Assembly: GCF_022347545.1 (NCBI RefSeq)
Contig: NZ_JAKREW010000021.1
Location: 1 to 64,000 of the forward strand
Direction of reading: 5' to 3'
Source: Terribium retamae
Lineage (GTDB): Bacteria > Pseudomonadota > Alphaproteobacteria > Rhizobiales > Rhizobiaceae
DNA: 64,000 bases
The translations under genes and the position numbers were made by a program. This document shows positions 36,228 to 45,434 of this stretch, piece by piece (positions within the stretch are counted from its first letter, which is position 1; every line of letters begins with the position of its first letter). The notes under the pieces are model-generated. The model was not told the origin of the DNA and made no database searches. It saw nothing but the letters and a program-made list of their open reading frames with translations.

Positions 36228-37735
36228 GTGCCGCCCCCTATGTCAGCCTGACCGGCATGTCGAAATCCTTCGTTGGCGTGAAGGCGCTGAAGGATGTCAG
36301 CTTCGACGTGCGCCCGGGCGAAGTGCATGCGCTGCTCGGCGAAAACGGCGCCGGAAAGTCGACGCTGATCAAGATGATGTCGGGCCTCTATTCGCCCGAT
36401 GCCGGCACCATCACGGTGGATGGCAAGGACATGAAGTTCGCTTCCACGCGCGATGCGTCGGCCGCCGGCATAGCCACCGTCTATCAGGAGCTGTTGCTGT
36501 TTCCCGAGCTGACCGTCGCGGAAAATGTCTTCCTCGGCAACTACCCGCGCAGGCCGGGCGGCTGGATCGACTGGGCCGAAGTGCGGGCGCGCACGCGCGC
36601 GCTTCTGGACCAACTCGACACCTTCGACCTCGATGTCGACGCCAAGGTGCTGACGCTGTCGGTGGCGCAGCGCCAGCGCGTCGAGATCACCAAGGCGCTT
36701 TCCAAGAATGCGCGCATCCTGATCATGGACGAACCGACCGCCTCGCTGGTGGAGTCGGACGTGCAGCGTCTGATGGCGGTGGTGCGGCAGTTGCGCGAAC
36801 GCGGCGTCGGCATCGTCTATGTCAGCCACCGCATGCCGGAGATCTTCGCGCTGGCCGACCGCGTCACCGTGCTGCGCGACGGCGGCTATGTCGCCACCCG
36901 TGACATTGGCGAAGTCGACGAAGCACAACTCGTTTCCATGATGGTCGGCCGGCCGATCGACAGCCTGTTCCCCAAGGCCGACGCCAAGATCGGCGACACG
37001 GTTCTGGAGGTGAAGAACCTCAATCACGGCCGCCATGTGCAGGATATTTCCTTTTCCTTGCGGCGCGGTGAGATCCTCGGCGTTGCCGGCCTGGTCGGCA
37101 GCGGCCGCACCGAACTCGCGCTCACGTTGTTCGGCATGACGCCGGCGACCTCGGGCGAGATCGTCCTGGAGGGCAGGACGGTCGCCATCACCTCGCCGCG
37201 CCAGGCGCGCGACCTCGGCATCGCCTATGTGCCGGAGGATCGCGGCCAGCAAGGCTTGGTGAAACAGATGGCGATCCGCAAGAACGTTTCGATGGCTTCT
37301 ATCGAGCGCTTCTCGGCTGGCATCTTCATCAAGGCCGGGGCGGAAGCGCAGCGTGCGCTCGACGCAGTCAAGCGCCTCAGTGTCCGTTGCCGCAACATCG
37401 CACAGCCGGTCGGCGAACTGTCGGGCGGCAACCAGCAGAAGGTGGTCATCGCCAAATGGCTGGAGACCAATCCCAAAGTGCTGATCCTCGACGAGCCGAC
37501 GCGCGGCGTGGATGTCGGCGCCAAGGCGGAGATCCACACCATCATGGGTGAGCTGGTGAAACAGGGGGTCGCCATATTGATGATCTCCAGCGAGCTCCCG
37601 GAAGTGCTCGGCATGAGCGACCGTGTGCTGGTGATCAGCGGCGGCCGCCTCACCGGCGAGATCGACAGGGCGGACGCGACGCCCGAACGGGTCGGCATGG
37701 CGATGACCGCGCATCAGAGTGGGGAGGCCGCCTGA
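36224..37735 (+). CDS. rhaT: Rhamnose ABC importer, duplicated ATPase
   Basis: A 503-residue double ATPase. Walker A GENGAGKST, signature LSVAQRQRVEIT and ILIMDEPTASL in domain 1; GLVGSGRTE, LSGGNQQKVVIAKWL and LILDEPTRGVDVG in domain 2. The context (kinase before, two permeases and RhaS after) matches the rhizobial rhaSTPQ transporter, where the ATPase is called RhaT. It is unrelated to E. coli RhaT, a proton symporter. GTG 36224 overlaps the kinase stop; gggaggcaag is a good ribosome site. The stop overlaps rhaP by TGATG. Confidence 0.9.
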   Translation: MSAAPYVSLTGMSKSFVGVKALKDVSFDVRPGEVHALLGENGAGKSTLIKMMSGLYSPDAGTITVDGKDMKFASTRDASAAGIATVYQELLLFPELTVAENVFLGNYPRRPGGWIDWAEVRARTRALLDQLDTFDLDVDAKVLTLSVAQRQRVEITKALSKNARILIMDEPTASLVESDVQRLMAVVRQLRERGVGIVYVSHRMPEIFALADRVTVLRDGGYVATRDIGEVDEAQLVSMMVGRPIDSLFPKADAKIGDTVLEVKNLNHGRHVQDISFSLRRGEILGVAGLVGSGRTELALTLFGMTPATSGEIVLEGRTVAITSPRQARDLGIAYVPEDRGQQGLVKQMAIRKNVSMASIERFSAGIFIKAGAEAQRALDAVKRLSVRCRNIAQPVGELSGGNQQKVVIAKWLETNPKVLILDEPTRGVDVGAKAEIHTIMGELVKQGVAILMISSELPEVLGMSDRVLVISGGRLTGEIDRADATPERVGMAMTAHQSGEAA

Positions 37736-38736
37736 TGAGTGCCGTCGTCGATCTCCCACCGACCCGCCCGGCATCGGGCGCGCAAAGGCCAGGCTTCTTC
37801 CGGCGGCTGTTTGCCGACTACGGCCAGGAACTGGTCGTGCTGGCCGCGGTCGTCGCCCTGTTCATCGTCGTGACGATGGTCAATCCGCGTTTCATCAGCG
37901 CCAACAACCTGACCACGATCTTTTCTGGCAATGCATATATCGCGGTGGCTGCCATCGGCATGGCCATGGTCATCATCACCGGCCATATCGACGTCTCCGT
38001 CGGCGCGCTGATCGGCGTGCTGGCGACGATCTCCGGTACGCTGGCGGTCGCCGGCTATCCCATCTGGATCGCCTGGCTGGCGCCGGTGCTGGTCGGCATG
38101 GCGGTCAATGCCTGCATCGGCGGTCTGGTCGCCTATGCGCGCATCCCTTCGATCGTGGTGACGCTCGGTGCCTTGTCGATCATGCGCGGCGGGCTGATCA
38201 GCGTCACCGGTGGTACCTGGATCACCAATCTGCCGCCGTCCTTCCTGATTGCACAGAAGAGTGTCTTAGGCCTGCCGGTACCGCTGGTCGTCATGGTGGT
38301 CCTGACCGTGCTTGCTGCACTGTGGATGCGCTACTCGGCCTTCGGTCGTTCGCTTTATGCCATCGGCGGCAATGCGGAGGCGGCACTCGCCACCGGCATA
38401 CCCGTCGAGCGCCGCACTGTCGCGGTGTTCGTCATCCATGGCGCCTTCGCCGGGCTGGCGACCATCCTGTTCGCAACGCAGCTGCAGGTGATCCAGTCGA
38501 CGGTGCCGCCCAATCTGGAACTCACCGTCATCACCGCCGCCGTCATCGGCGGTGTGTCGATCCTCGGTGGCTCCGGCACGGTCATCGGCTCGACGCTGGC
38601 GACCATCCTGTTCGCCACGATCGGCTCGGCGCTGATCTTCGTCAACGTCTCGGCCTACTGGCTGCGCGCGGTCATCGGCCTGCTGATCCTGGCGACGGTG
38701 CTCGCCGACATGCTGCGCCGGCGCGGCAGGATTTGA
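37735..38736 (+). CDS. rhaP: Rhamnose ABC importer, permease P
   Basis: A 333-residue RbsC-type permease. It has ITGHIDVSVGALIG in place of the usual GGIDLSVGS, then YAIGGNAEAALATGIPVERR and VITAAVIGGVSILGGSG. The rhizobial rhamnose importer uses two different permeases, P and Q, which presumably form a heterodimer. It starts at ATG 37735 overlapping the rhaT stop, and is followed by rhaQ after 11 bases. Confidence 0.88.
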   Translation: MSAVVDLPPTRPASGAQRPGFFRRLFADYGQELVVLAAVVALFIVVTMVNPRFISANNLTTIFSGNAYIAVAAIGMAMVIITGHIDVSVGALIGVLATISGTLAVAGYPIWIAWLAPVLVGMAVNACIGGLVAYARIPSIVVTLGALSIMRGGLISVTGGTWITNLPPSFLIAQKSVLGLPVPLVVMVVLTVLAALWMRYSAFGRSLYAIGGNAEAALATGIPVERRTVAVFVIHGAFAGLATILFATQLQVIQSTVPPNLELTVITAAVIGGVSILGGSGTVIGSTLATILFATIGSALIFVNVSAYWLRAVIGLLILATVLADMLRRRGRI

Positions 38737-38747
38737 GGGGCGCACGG

Positions 38748-39692
38748 ATGAACTGGAAATCCCTGCTCCGTCACGAAACCTTCCTGGCGCTTTTGCTGGT
38801 TGTCGTGCTGATCGTGCTGTCGTTCCAGTCCGATCGTTTCTTCACCGTCTCCAACCTGCTCAACCAGGGCCGGCTGATGACCGAGATCGGCCTCATCGCC
38901 ATCGCCATGACCTTCGTCATCGCCACCGGCGGTATCGATCTCTCCGTCGGTTCGATCCTCGGCCTGACCGCGATCCTGACCGGCGTGTTCTGGCAGAACA
39001 TCGGCATGCCATTGCCGCTGGCGGCAATCGCGGCGATCGCCGTCGGCACGCTGGCGGGTTTCGCCAATGGCGCCATCATCACCCGTTTCAACGTGCCGCC
39101 ACTGATCGCGACGCTGGCGACACTCGCGCTCTATCGTGGGCTGGCCGAGGGCATCAGCCAGGCCCGCTCGGTGCGCGGTTATCCAGACTGGTTCTATGTG
39201 CTCGGCCAGGGCGAGGTGCTGGGCGTACCGACGCAGCTCTGGATCCTGGCGGCGGCGGCGATCATCGCTTCGATCATCCTTGCCTACACGCGCTGGGGTC
39301 GCACCGTCTACGCCATCGGCTCCAACGAGGTCGCCAGCCGCTTTTCCGGCCTTTCGGTCGAGAAGACCAAGCTCGCCCTCTACACCGCGTCTGGTTTCGC
39401 GGCGGCGGTGGCCGGCGTGATCTTCGTCTCGCGTGTCTCGACCACACGCTCCGACATGGGCACCGGCATCGAACTCGACGCCATCACCGCAGTGGTGCTC
39501 GGCGGCACCTCGATCTTCGGCGGCCGCGGCACCATCGCCGGCACCATGATCGGCCTTTGCCTCATCCAGGCGCTGAAGAATGGCCTGTCGCTCGCCGGGG
39601 TGAAGGGCGACGGCACCATCATGCTCATCGGCGCGGTACTGATCCTGGCGATCCTCGCCAGCAACCTCTTCGAGAGGAGCGGCACTCGATAA
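38748..39692 (+). CDS. rhaQ: Rhamnose ABC importer, permease Q
   Basis: A 314-residue RbsC-type permease with ATGGIDLSVGSILGL, YAIGSNEVASRFSGLSVEKTK and ELDAITAVVLGGTSIFGGRG. The pairing with a second permease distinguishes this importer from the other two CUT2 systems in the window, each of which has one permease gene. ATG 38748 has gaggggcgc upstream. The binding protein gene follows after 61 bases with its own strong site. Confidence 0.88.
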   Translation: MNWKSLLRHETFLALLLVVVLIVLSFQSDRFFTVSNLLNQGRLMTEIGLIAIAMTFVIATGGIDLSVGSILGLTAILTGVFWQNIGMPLPLAAIAAIAVGTLAGFANGAIITRFNVPPLIATLATLALYRGLAEGISQARSVRGYPDWFYVLGQGEVLGVPTQLWILAAAAIIASIILAYTRWGRTVYAIGSNEVASRFSGLSVEKTKLALYTASGFAAAVAGVIFVSRVSTTRSDMGTGIELDAITAVVLGGTSIFGGRGTIAGTMIGLCLIQALKNGLSLAGVKGDGTIMLIGAVLILAILASNLFERSGTR

Positions 39693-39753
39693 CAAGGGAG
39701 AAGCGTCCTTCACTGCCGCTCATCAGTGTCCGGACGAATAATTGGAGGATGAA

Positions 39754-40863
39754 ATGCATAAAATCGTGCTCAGCGCACTGCTGGCCTTGTCCTTCTCGAC
39801 AAGCCTCAGCCATGCCCAATCCGCCGCCTGGACCGGTGGTGACGACTTGCCGACCAACCCGCTCGCCTGCGATGCCACGCCGGCGACGGTCGCCGCCAAG
39901 CCTTATGACGGCGGCTCACCGACGAATGCGCCCGACCGCAAGGGCAAGACGCTGAAAGTCGTCGATGTGCCGAAGCTGGTCGGCATCGGCTATTTTAACG
40001 CCACGTCCAAGGGCATTGCCGATGCGGCCAAGGAAATCGGCACGATGGATGCCAAGACCGACGGTCCGAGCAAGGCCAACATCGATGACCAGATCACGCT
40101 GATCGACAACTACATCACCAGCGGCGTCGACGGCATCCTGTTCGCCGCCAACGACCCTGTCGCGATCGCGCCGGTGCTCAAGAAGGCGCTCGCCGCCGGC
40201 ATCAACGTCGTCGGCTACGACGCCAACTCGACGCCGGATGCACGCCAGTGGTTCGTCAACCAGGCCGAGTTCAACGGCATCGCCAAGGCGATGGTCGATT
40301 CCATGGCCAAGGAGACCGGCGAGGATGGCGCCTTCGCCATTGTCACCTCGACCTTCACCACGCCGAACCAGGCGCGCTGGATTGCCGAAATGGCGGCCTA
40401 CCAGGCCAAGTGCCATCCGAAGATGAAGTGGCTGGAGACGGTGGAAGCGCAGGAGGACAACATCCTTTCCTTCAACCAGACCAACACGCTGCTCAACAAA
40501 TATGGCGACGAGCTGAAGGGCGTCTTCGGCATGACCAGCGTCGCCACGCCGGCGGCTGCGGATGCGGTCACGCAGGCCAACAAATGCGGCAAGGTCGCGG
40601 TCGTCGGCCTCGCCACGCCGAACGCCATGAAGCCCTATGTTGCGGCCGATTGCGTGAAGTCGGTGGTGCTGTGGAATCCGGTTGATCTGGGCTACGCCGC
40701 CGCTCACGTGCTGCGCGCCGTCGCCGACGGAACTCTGGCGCCGGGAGCAACCTCGGTGAAGGCTGGCAAGCTTGGCGATCTCTCGGTCATCAACGGCTCG
40801 GAGATCCTGCTCGGCGCGCCGACCGTCTTCACCAAGGACAACATCAACAATTTCGACTTCTGA
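39754..40863 (+). CDS. rhaS: Rhamnose ABC importer, periplasmic binding protein
   Basis: A 369-residue binding protein with a Sec signal (cleavage near LSHAQS). An N-terminal extension of about 45 residues (containing LACDATPATVAA) precedes the fold, which begins near LVGIGYFNATSKGI. NIDDQITLIDNYITSGVDG and ANDPVAIAPVLKKAL then match the rhizobial RhaS family. Further segments are GYDANSTPDARQWFVNQAEFN and VGLATPNAMKPYV. ATG 39754 has GGAGG five bases upstream; an in-frame TTG at 39742 is disfavoured because it overlaps that site. Two hairpins follow. Confidence 0.9.
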   Translation: MHKIVLSALLALSFSTSLSHAQSAAWTGGDDLPTNPLACDATPATVAAKPYDGGSPTNAPDRKGKTLKVVDVPKLVGIGYFNATSKGIADAAKEIGTMDAKTDGPSKANIDDQITLIDNYITSGVDGILFAANDPVAIAPVLKKALAAGINVVGYDANSTPDARQWFVNQAEFNGIAKAMVDSMAKETGEDGAFAIVTSTFTTPNQARWIAEMAAYQAKCHPKMKWLETVEAQEDNILSFNQTNTLLNKYGDELKGVFGMTSVATPAAADAVTQANKCGKVAVVGLATPNAMKPYVAADCVKSVVLWNPVDLGYAAAHVLRAVADGTLAPGATSVKAGKLGDLSVINGSEILLGAPTVFTKDNINNFDF

Positions 40864-40870
40864 GATTGCA

Positions 40871-40934
40871 GAGGAGATGCACGTTGGAGCGTCTCCTCCC
40901 AAGAAATCGGCCGGCCCGCTTGCCGGCCGATTTC
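40871..40934 (+). terminator. Two tandem hairpins after rhaS
   Basis: Hairpin 1: gaggaga (40871-40877) with tctcctc (40892-40898). Hairpin 2: a perfect 13-bp stem gaaatcggccggc (40903-40915) with gccggccgatttc (40922-40934), loop ccgctt. They start 8 bases after the rhaS stop and end 26 bases before the aldolase ATG. No T tract follows. They likely protect rhaS mRNA or attenuate transcription into the downstream genes. Confidence 0.65.
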
Positions 40935-40959
40935 AGCCCCGAAATTGGAAAGGATCGCC

Positions 40960-42006
40960 ATGCCTGCGGTCGATTGGCAAGCCGAGCTTGCCGCGCTGAA
41001 AACCCTGTCGGCCCGTATCGGCAACGACCCTTTGCTGACGCAGGGAGCTGGCGGCAACACGTCGCTTAAGGTCGACGGCACGCTCTGGATCAAGGCGTCC
41101 GGGACCTGGCTCGCCCATGCCGCCGAGCGCGACATCATGGTGCCCGTCGAGATGGCACCGTTGATCGCGGCGGTCGAGGCTGTCGACCCCGCCGCCGAGC
41201 AGGCGCAGCAATTCGTCGTCACCGAACTCAACGGCTCGGGCCTGCGCCCCTCGATCGAGACCACCGTGCATGCGCTGATGCCGCACCGCGTGGTGCTTCA
41301 TGTCCATTGCGTCGACACCATCGCTTTTGCCGTGCGCAGTGACTGCGTCGAGCAGATCGGCCCACGCCTTGCCGGCCTCGATTGGGCGTATGTGCCTTAT
41401 GCGCGGCCCGGCCTGCCGCTGGCGCTCGCCATCGCCGAACACAGCGGCAACCGGCCGGATGTGCTGATCCTGGCCAATCATGGTCTTGTCGTCGGCGCCG
41501 AAACGGTGACAGAGGCCGAAACGCTGCTGGACGACGTCAAGGCGCGGCTGCGCGTCGCTCCACGCACCGCGCCCGACCCCGACACGGACACGCTGGTCCG
41601 CCTGATGGCCGGCGGCGACTACCGGTTGCCGTTGTCCGAGGCCGCTCACGCGGTCGCGACCGATCGGCAGAGCAACGCACTGGCTGCTCGCGGAAGCCTC
41701 TACCCGGATCATGTGATCTTCCTCGGCGCCGGTTCGGTCATCGCGGCGCGAGATGAAGATGCTGCCGCCGTGGTGAGGCGTCTGGATGCAGCACCCATCG
41801 CGATCCTGTGGCCGGAGATCGGCGTCCTCATGCGCAACGATGCGGTACCCGGCGCGGACGCCATGGCGCGCTGCCTTGCCGATGTGACGGCGCGCATTCC
41901 TGCTGATGCGCCGGTCCGCATGCTGACTGAAGAGGAGCATCGACAACTGACCGACTGGGACGCGGAGAAGTACCGGCAGGAGCTCGCTCGGAAGAAGATC
42001 GCCTGA
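40960..42006 (+). CDS. Class II aldolase/adducin family protein (long form)
   Basis: A 348-residue protein. The N-terminal 200 residues are a class II aldolase domain: GAGGNTSLKVDGTLWIKASGT (phosphate/substrate site), HVHCVDT and LANHGLVVG (zinc histidines). The C-terminal 140 residues (HVIFLGAGSVIAARDED onward) resemble the region after the aldolase domain in RhaD, but there is no SDR domain. It may cleave a sugar phosphate made by the kinase in the next gene. ATG 40960 has ggaaagga upstream; TTG 40945 is an in-frame alternative. The stop overlaps the kinase ATG (TGATG). Confidence 0.8.
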   Translation: MPAVDWQAELAALKTLSARIGNDPLLTQGAGGNTSLKVDGTLWIKASGTWLAHAAERDIMVPVEMAPLIAAVEAVDPAAEQAQQFVVTELNGSGLRPSIETTVHALMPHRVVLHVHCVDTIAFAVRSDCVEQIGPRLAGLDWAYVPYARPGLPLALAIAEHSGNRPDVLILANHGLVVGAETVTEAETLLDDVKARLRVAPRTAPDPDTDTLVRLMAGGDYRLPLSEAAHAVATDRQSNALAARGSLYPDHVIFLGAGSVIAARDEDAAAVVRRLDAAPIAILWPEIGVLMRNDAVPGADAMARCLADVTARIPADAPVRMLTEEEHRQLTDWDAEKYRQELARKKIA

Positions 42007-43283
42007 TGGATAGCCTCCTGGCCATAGGCATCGACCTCGGCACGTCCGGCGCCCGCGCCGTGGCGATGACGCCGTCCTTCGACATCGTGGCGCAGGGTGC
42101 AGCCCGACTCGCGGAATTCGGATCCGACCTGCGCGATCCGGCGATCTGGTGGAAAGCGGTGGAGCGCGCGCTGATGGACACGCTTGCCGGGATCGACCGG
42201 ACCAGCGTGCACGCCATTGCGGTGGATGCGACATCGGGGACGATCCTGCCTATTGACATCGAAGGCGAACCGCTTGCCACCCCGCTGATGTACAATGACA
42301 GGGTCGACGATGACGAACTGCTGGCGCGCATTCATGCCGTCATCCCAGCCGAGAGCGGCGCCCACGGCGCCACCTCCGGGCTCGTCAAAGCGCTGCGGTT
42401 CCAGTCGGTGCCGGGCATCGCCAAGGTCCTGCACCAGGCCGACTGGATCGCCGGCCGGCTCGCAGGACATTACGGCACGACCGACGAGAACAATGCGCTG
42501 AAAACCGGCTACGACCCGGTCGAACGGCTCTGGCCGGATTGGATCATGGCCACGGGACTCGACACTAACCTTCTGCCGCGTGTGGTCGCACCCGGCGCGC
42601 CGGTCGAGACCATCGCGCCCCAAATGGCCAAGGTCTTCGGGCTTGGCGAAGATGTGGTGATCGTTGCCGGCACCACCGATGGCTGCGCCTCCTTCCTGGC
42701 GACAGGGGCGGACAGGCCGGGCGATGGCGTCACCGCGCTGGGCTCCACGCTGACATTGAAGCTGCTGTGCGATCGGCCGATCTTCGCGCCGGATTACGGC
42801 GTCTACAGCCACCGCATCAATGGCATGTGGCTGGCCGGCGGTGCATCCAACAGCGGCGGCAAGGTGCTTTCGCATTTCTTTTCCGCCGACGAGATTGTCC
42901 GGTTGTCGGCCGTGATCGATCCGGCGGTTTCCACGGGCCTGGACTTCTATCCGCTGCTGGAACCGGGCGAACGCTTCCCTGTTTTCGATCCCGCCTTTGC
43001 GCCGCGGCTGGAACCGCGCCCGGCCAGCGACGCCGATTTCCTCAAGGCGATGTTCGAAGGCATGGCGGCGATCGAAAGGCGTGGCTTCGCCCGCCTTGCC
43101 GACCTTGGCGCCGATCCGCTTCGTTCGGTGCGCAGCGTCGGGGGTGGTGCGGCCAATCCGCAATGGAGCGCGATACGGCAACGCGAATTGCAGGTTCCGT
43201 TGCTGCCTGCCCAGTCCACTGAGGCGGCGGCGGGATCAGCGCGGCTTGCCCTGGGTGGCCTCCAGGCCGTGGGGGATCTGTGA
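42006..43283 (+). CDS. FGGY carbohydrate kinase, ribulokinase-like
   Basis: A 425-residue FGGY kinase distinct from RhaK. The ATP site opens IGIDLGTSGARAVAMT; substrate segments include AVDATSGTILPID, LMYNDRVDDDELL, VAGTTDGCASFLATGA and GGASNSGGKVLSHFF. The short length and GTSGARA motif resemble the D-ribulokinase/xylulokinase-like group. The C-terminus VGGGAANPQWSAIRQRELQ is intact. It overlaps both neighbours (TGATG before, GTGATG after), so aldolase, kinase and HAD phosphatase are made together. The substrate is unknown. Confidence 0.8.
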   Translation: MDSLLAIGIDLGTSGARAVAMTPSFDIVAQGAARLAEFGSDLRDPAIWWKAVERALMDTLAGIDRTSVHAIAVDATSGTILPIDIEGEPLATPLMYNDRVDDDELLARIHAVIPAESGAHGATSGLVKALRFQSVPGIAKVLHQADWIAGRLAGHYGTTDENNALKTGYDPVERLWPDWIMATGLDTNLLPRVVAPGAPVETIAPQMAKVFGLGEDVVIVAGTTDGCASFLATGADRPGDGVTALGSTLTLKLLCDRPIFAPDYGVYSHRINGMWLAGGASNSGGKVLSHFFSADEIVRLSAVIDPAVSTGLDFYPLLEPGERFPVFDPAFAPRLEPRPASDADFLKAMFEGMAAIERRGFARLADLGADPLRSVRSVGGGAANPQWSAIRQRELQVPLLPAQSTEAAAGSARLALGGLQAVGDL

Positions 43284-44116
43284 TGGTGCTCGAACTCTCC
43301 GGCATCCGTGATCTCGCCAACCGCTTCGATGTCTTCATCCTCGATCAGTTCGGTGTGCTGCATGACGGCACCGCGCCCTATCCCGGCGCGGTCGAGGCGC
43401 TGGTGCAACTGAAACAGGCCGGCAAGCCGACCTTGCTGTTGTCCAATTCGGGCAAGCGTTCGGCGCCCAATGAAGCACGGCTGGAAAAGCTCGGTTTCAT
43501 TCCCGGAAGCTGGGGACATTTCCTGTCTTCCGGCGAGGTCGCCTGGCAGAGCCTGCGCGGGTCGCTCGCCGATGGGAAGGATGTACGTTGCCTGCTTGTT
43601 GCGCGCGACGGGGACCGTTCCGCGGTCGAGGGACTGCCGCTGACGCTGGTCGACAACGGATCGGAAGCCGACATCGTGCTGCTCGCTGCCAGCGAGGGTG
43701 ACCGCTTCGATCTCGACCACTACCGTCGCCTGCTTCAGCCCGCGGCGGAGCGCGGCGCGGTGTGTCTTTGCACCAATCCAGACAAGATCATGCTGACCTC
43801 GGTCGGTCCACGCTTTGGCGCCGGGCGCATCGCCGAGCTCTATGCCGAACTCGGCGGGCCGGTGACCTGGATCGGCAAGCCCTTTGCCGAGATCTATGCG
43901 GCAGCGCTGAAGATGCTGGGCAATCCCGATCGTGCGCGTGTCGTGTGCGTGGGCGACAGCATCGAGCACGACATCGCAGGCGGACAAGGGGCCGGCTTGA
44001 ACACCGCTCTGGTGATGACCGGCATCCTTGAGATCGCGACCGCTGCCGAGAGACAGCAGCTTTATGCCGAGCACGGCGCGACGCCGGATTTCCTGCTGCG
44101 TGCTTTCACATGGTGA
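43283..44116 (+). CDS. HAD-IIA family hydrolase
   Basis: A 277-residue HAD superfamily IIA (NagD-like) protein. Motif I is FILDQFGVLHDG: the nucleophile Asp21 is present, but the usual second aspartate two residues on is Phe23. Motif II LLSNSGKRS, Lys in WIGKPFAEIY and motif IV VGDSIEHDIAGG are intact. Loss of the second Asp, the general acid in phosphatases, is usual in one HAD-IIA subgroup and makes true phosphatase activity uncertain. ATG 43283 (with gggggat) or GTG 43280 starts it, overlapping the kinase stop. It is probably part of the aldolase-kinase module. Confidence 0.78.
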   Translation: MVLELSGIRDLANRFDVFILDQFGVLHDGTAPYPGAVEALVQLKQAGKPTLLLSNSGKRSAPNEARLEKLGFIPGSWGHFLSSGEVAWQSLRGSLADGKDVRCLLVARDGDRSAVEGLPLTLVDNGSEADIVLLAASEGDRFDLDHYRRLLQPAAERGAVCLCTNPDKIMLTSVGPRFGAGRIAELYAELGGPVTWIGKPFAEIYAAALKMLGNPDRARVVCVGDSIEHDIAGGQGAGLNTALVMTGILEIATAAERQQLYAEHGATPDFLLRAFTW

Positions 44117-44129
44117 GGAGGAAGACGGT

Positions 44130-45419
44130 ATGGAAACGGTGATCGCGGGCGACGTCGTCGACAAAAGCAACGCCGCGCGCGAGCAGGCGCTCAAGGCGGA
44201 CTATGCGGTCCTCGGCGAACAGCTCGACCGGCGCGGCATCGCCATCGATGCGATCCTGAAGAAGGTCGAGGCGTTTGGTGTCGCGATCCCATCCTGGGGG
44301 GTCGGCACAGGCGGCACGCGCTTTGCCCGTTTCCCCGGCCCCGGCGAGCCGCGCGACGTCTTCGACAAGATCGAAGATTGTGCCGTCATCAGCCAGCTGA
44401 CGCGGGCGACGCCGACGGTCTCATTGCACATCCCGTGGGACAAGGCCGATCCGAACCGCCTCAAGCAGGCGGCCTCGCGCTTCGGCCTCGGCTTCGATGC
44501 GATGAACTCCAACACCTTCTCCGACACGGTCGGCCAGAAACTCTCCTACAAGTTCGGCTCGCTGTCGCATGCCGATGCCGGCGTGCGCCGCCAGGCAGTC
44601 GAGCACAATCTCGAATGCATCGAGATCGGCAGGACGATCGGCTCAAAGGCGCTGACGGTGTGGATCGGCGACGGCTCCAACTTCCCCGGCCAGGTCAATT
44701 TCGCGCGCGCTTTCGAACGTTATCTCGAGGCGATGAAGGCGATCTATGCCGAGCTGCCGCAGGACTGGCGGCTGTTCACCGAGCACAAGATGTATGAGCC
44801 GGCCTTCTATTCCACGGTCGTGCAGGACTGGGGCACCAATTACATCATCGCGAAGGAGCTCGGCGACAAGGCCTACTGCCTCGTCGACCTCGGCCACCAC
44901 GCGCCCAATGTGAACATCGAGATGATCGTCTCGCGACTGATCCAGTTCGGCAAGCTCGGCGGCTTCCACTTCAACGATTCCAAATATGGCGACGACGACC
45001 TCGATGCCGGTTCGATCGATCCGTACCGGCTGTTCCTCGTCTTTAACGAGCTCGTCGATGCCGAACTCGCCGGCGCAAAAGATTTCCAGCCGGCGCATAT
45101 GCTCGACCAGAGCCACAACGTCACGGATCCGATCGAGAGCCTGATGTTGTCGGCGATCGAGGTGCAGCGCGCCTATGCGGCGGCGCTGCTGGTCGATCGG
45201 AAGGCGCTGGAAGGTTTCCAAGAGGCGAACGATGCGCTGATGGCGACGCAGGCGCTGAAGGCGGCCTACCGCACCGACGTCGAGCCGATCCTGGCCACGG
45301 CGCGCCTGAACCGGGGCGGGGCGATCGATCCGGTCTCAGCCTATCGCGCCAGCTTCTATCGCAAGAAGGTCGCGGCCGCGCGGCCGGCCGGCGCGGCCGG
45401 CGGCGGCGGCATCGTCTAA
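44130..45419 (+). CDS. rhaI: L-rhamnose isomerase, rhizobial type
   Basis: A 429-residue TIM-barrel isomerase of the rhizobial RhaI family, unlike the E. coli RhaA lineage. Metal-site segments are FTEHKMYEPAFYSTVVQDWG, LVDLGHHAPNVNIEM and GGFHFNDSKYGDDDLDAGS. It converts L-rhamnose to L-rhamnulose. ATG 44130 has gaggaggaag upstream, giving the expected length; the frame to 44028 overlaps the HAD gene. The C-terminus ends in a low-complexity Ala/Gly tail. The mutarotase gene follows after 15 bases. Confidence 0.92.
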   Translation: METVIAGDVVDKSNAAREQALKADYAVLGEQLDRRGIAIDAILKKVEAFGVAIPSWGVGTGGTRFARFPGPGEPRDVFDKIEDCAVISQLTRATPTVSLHIPWDKADPNRLKQAASRFGLGFDAMNSNTFSDTVGQKLSYKFGSLSHADAGVRRQAVEHNLECIEIGRTIGSKALTVWIGDGSNFPGQVNFARAFERYLEAMKAIYAELPQDWRLFTEHKMYEPAFYSTVVQDWGTNYIIAKELGDKAYCLVDLGHHAPNVNIEMIVSRLIQFGKLGGFHFNDSKYGDDDLDAGSIDPYRLFLVFNELVDAELAGAKDFQPAHMLDQSHNVTDPIESLMLSAIEVQRAYAAALLVDRKALEGFQEANDALMATQALKAAYRTDVEPILATARLNRGGAIDPVSAYRASFYRKKVAAARPAGAAGGGGIV

Positions 45420-45434
45420 GTGGGAAGGTCGACC

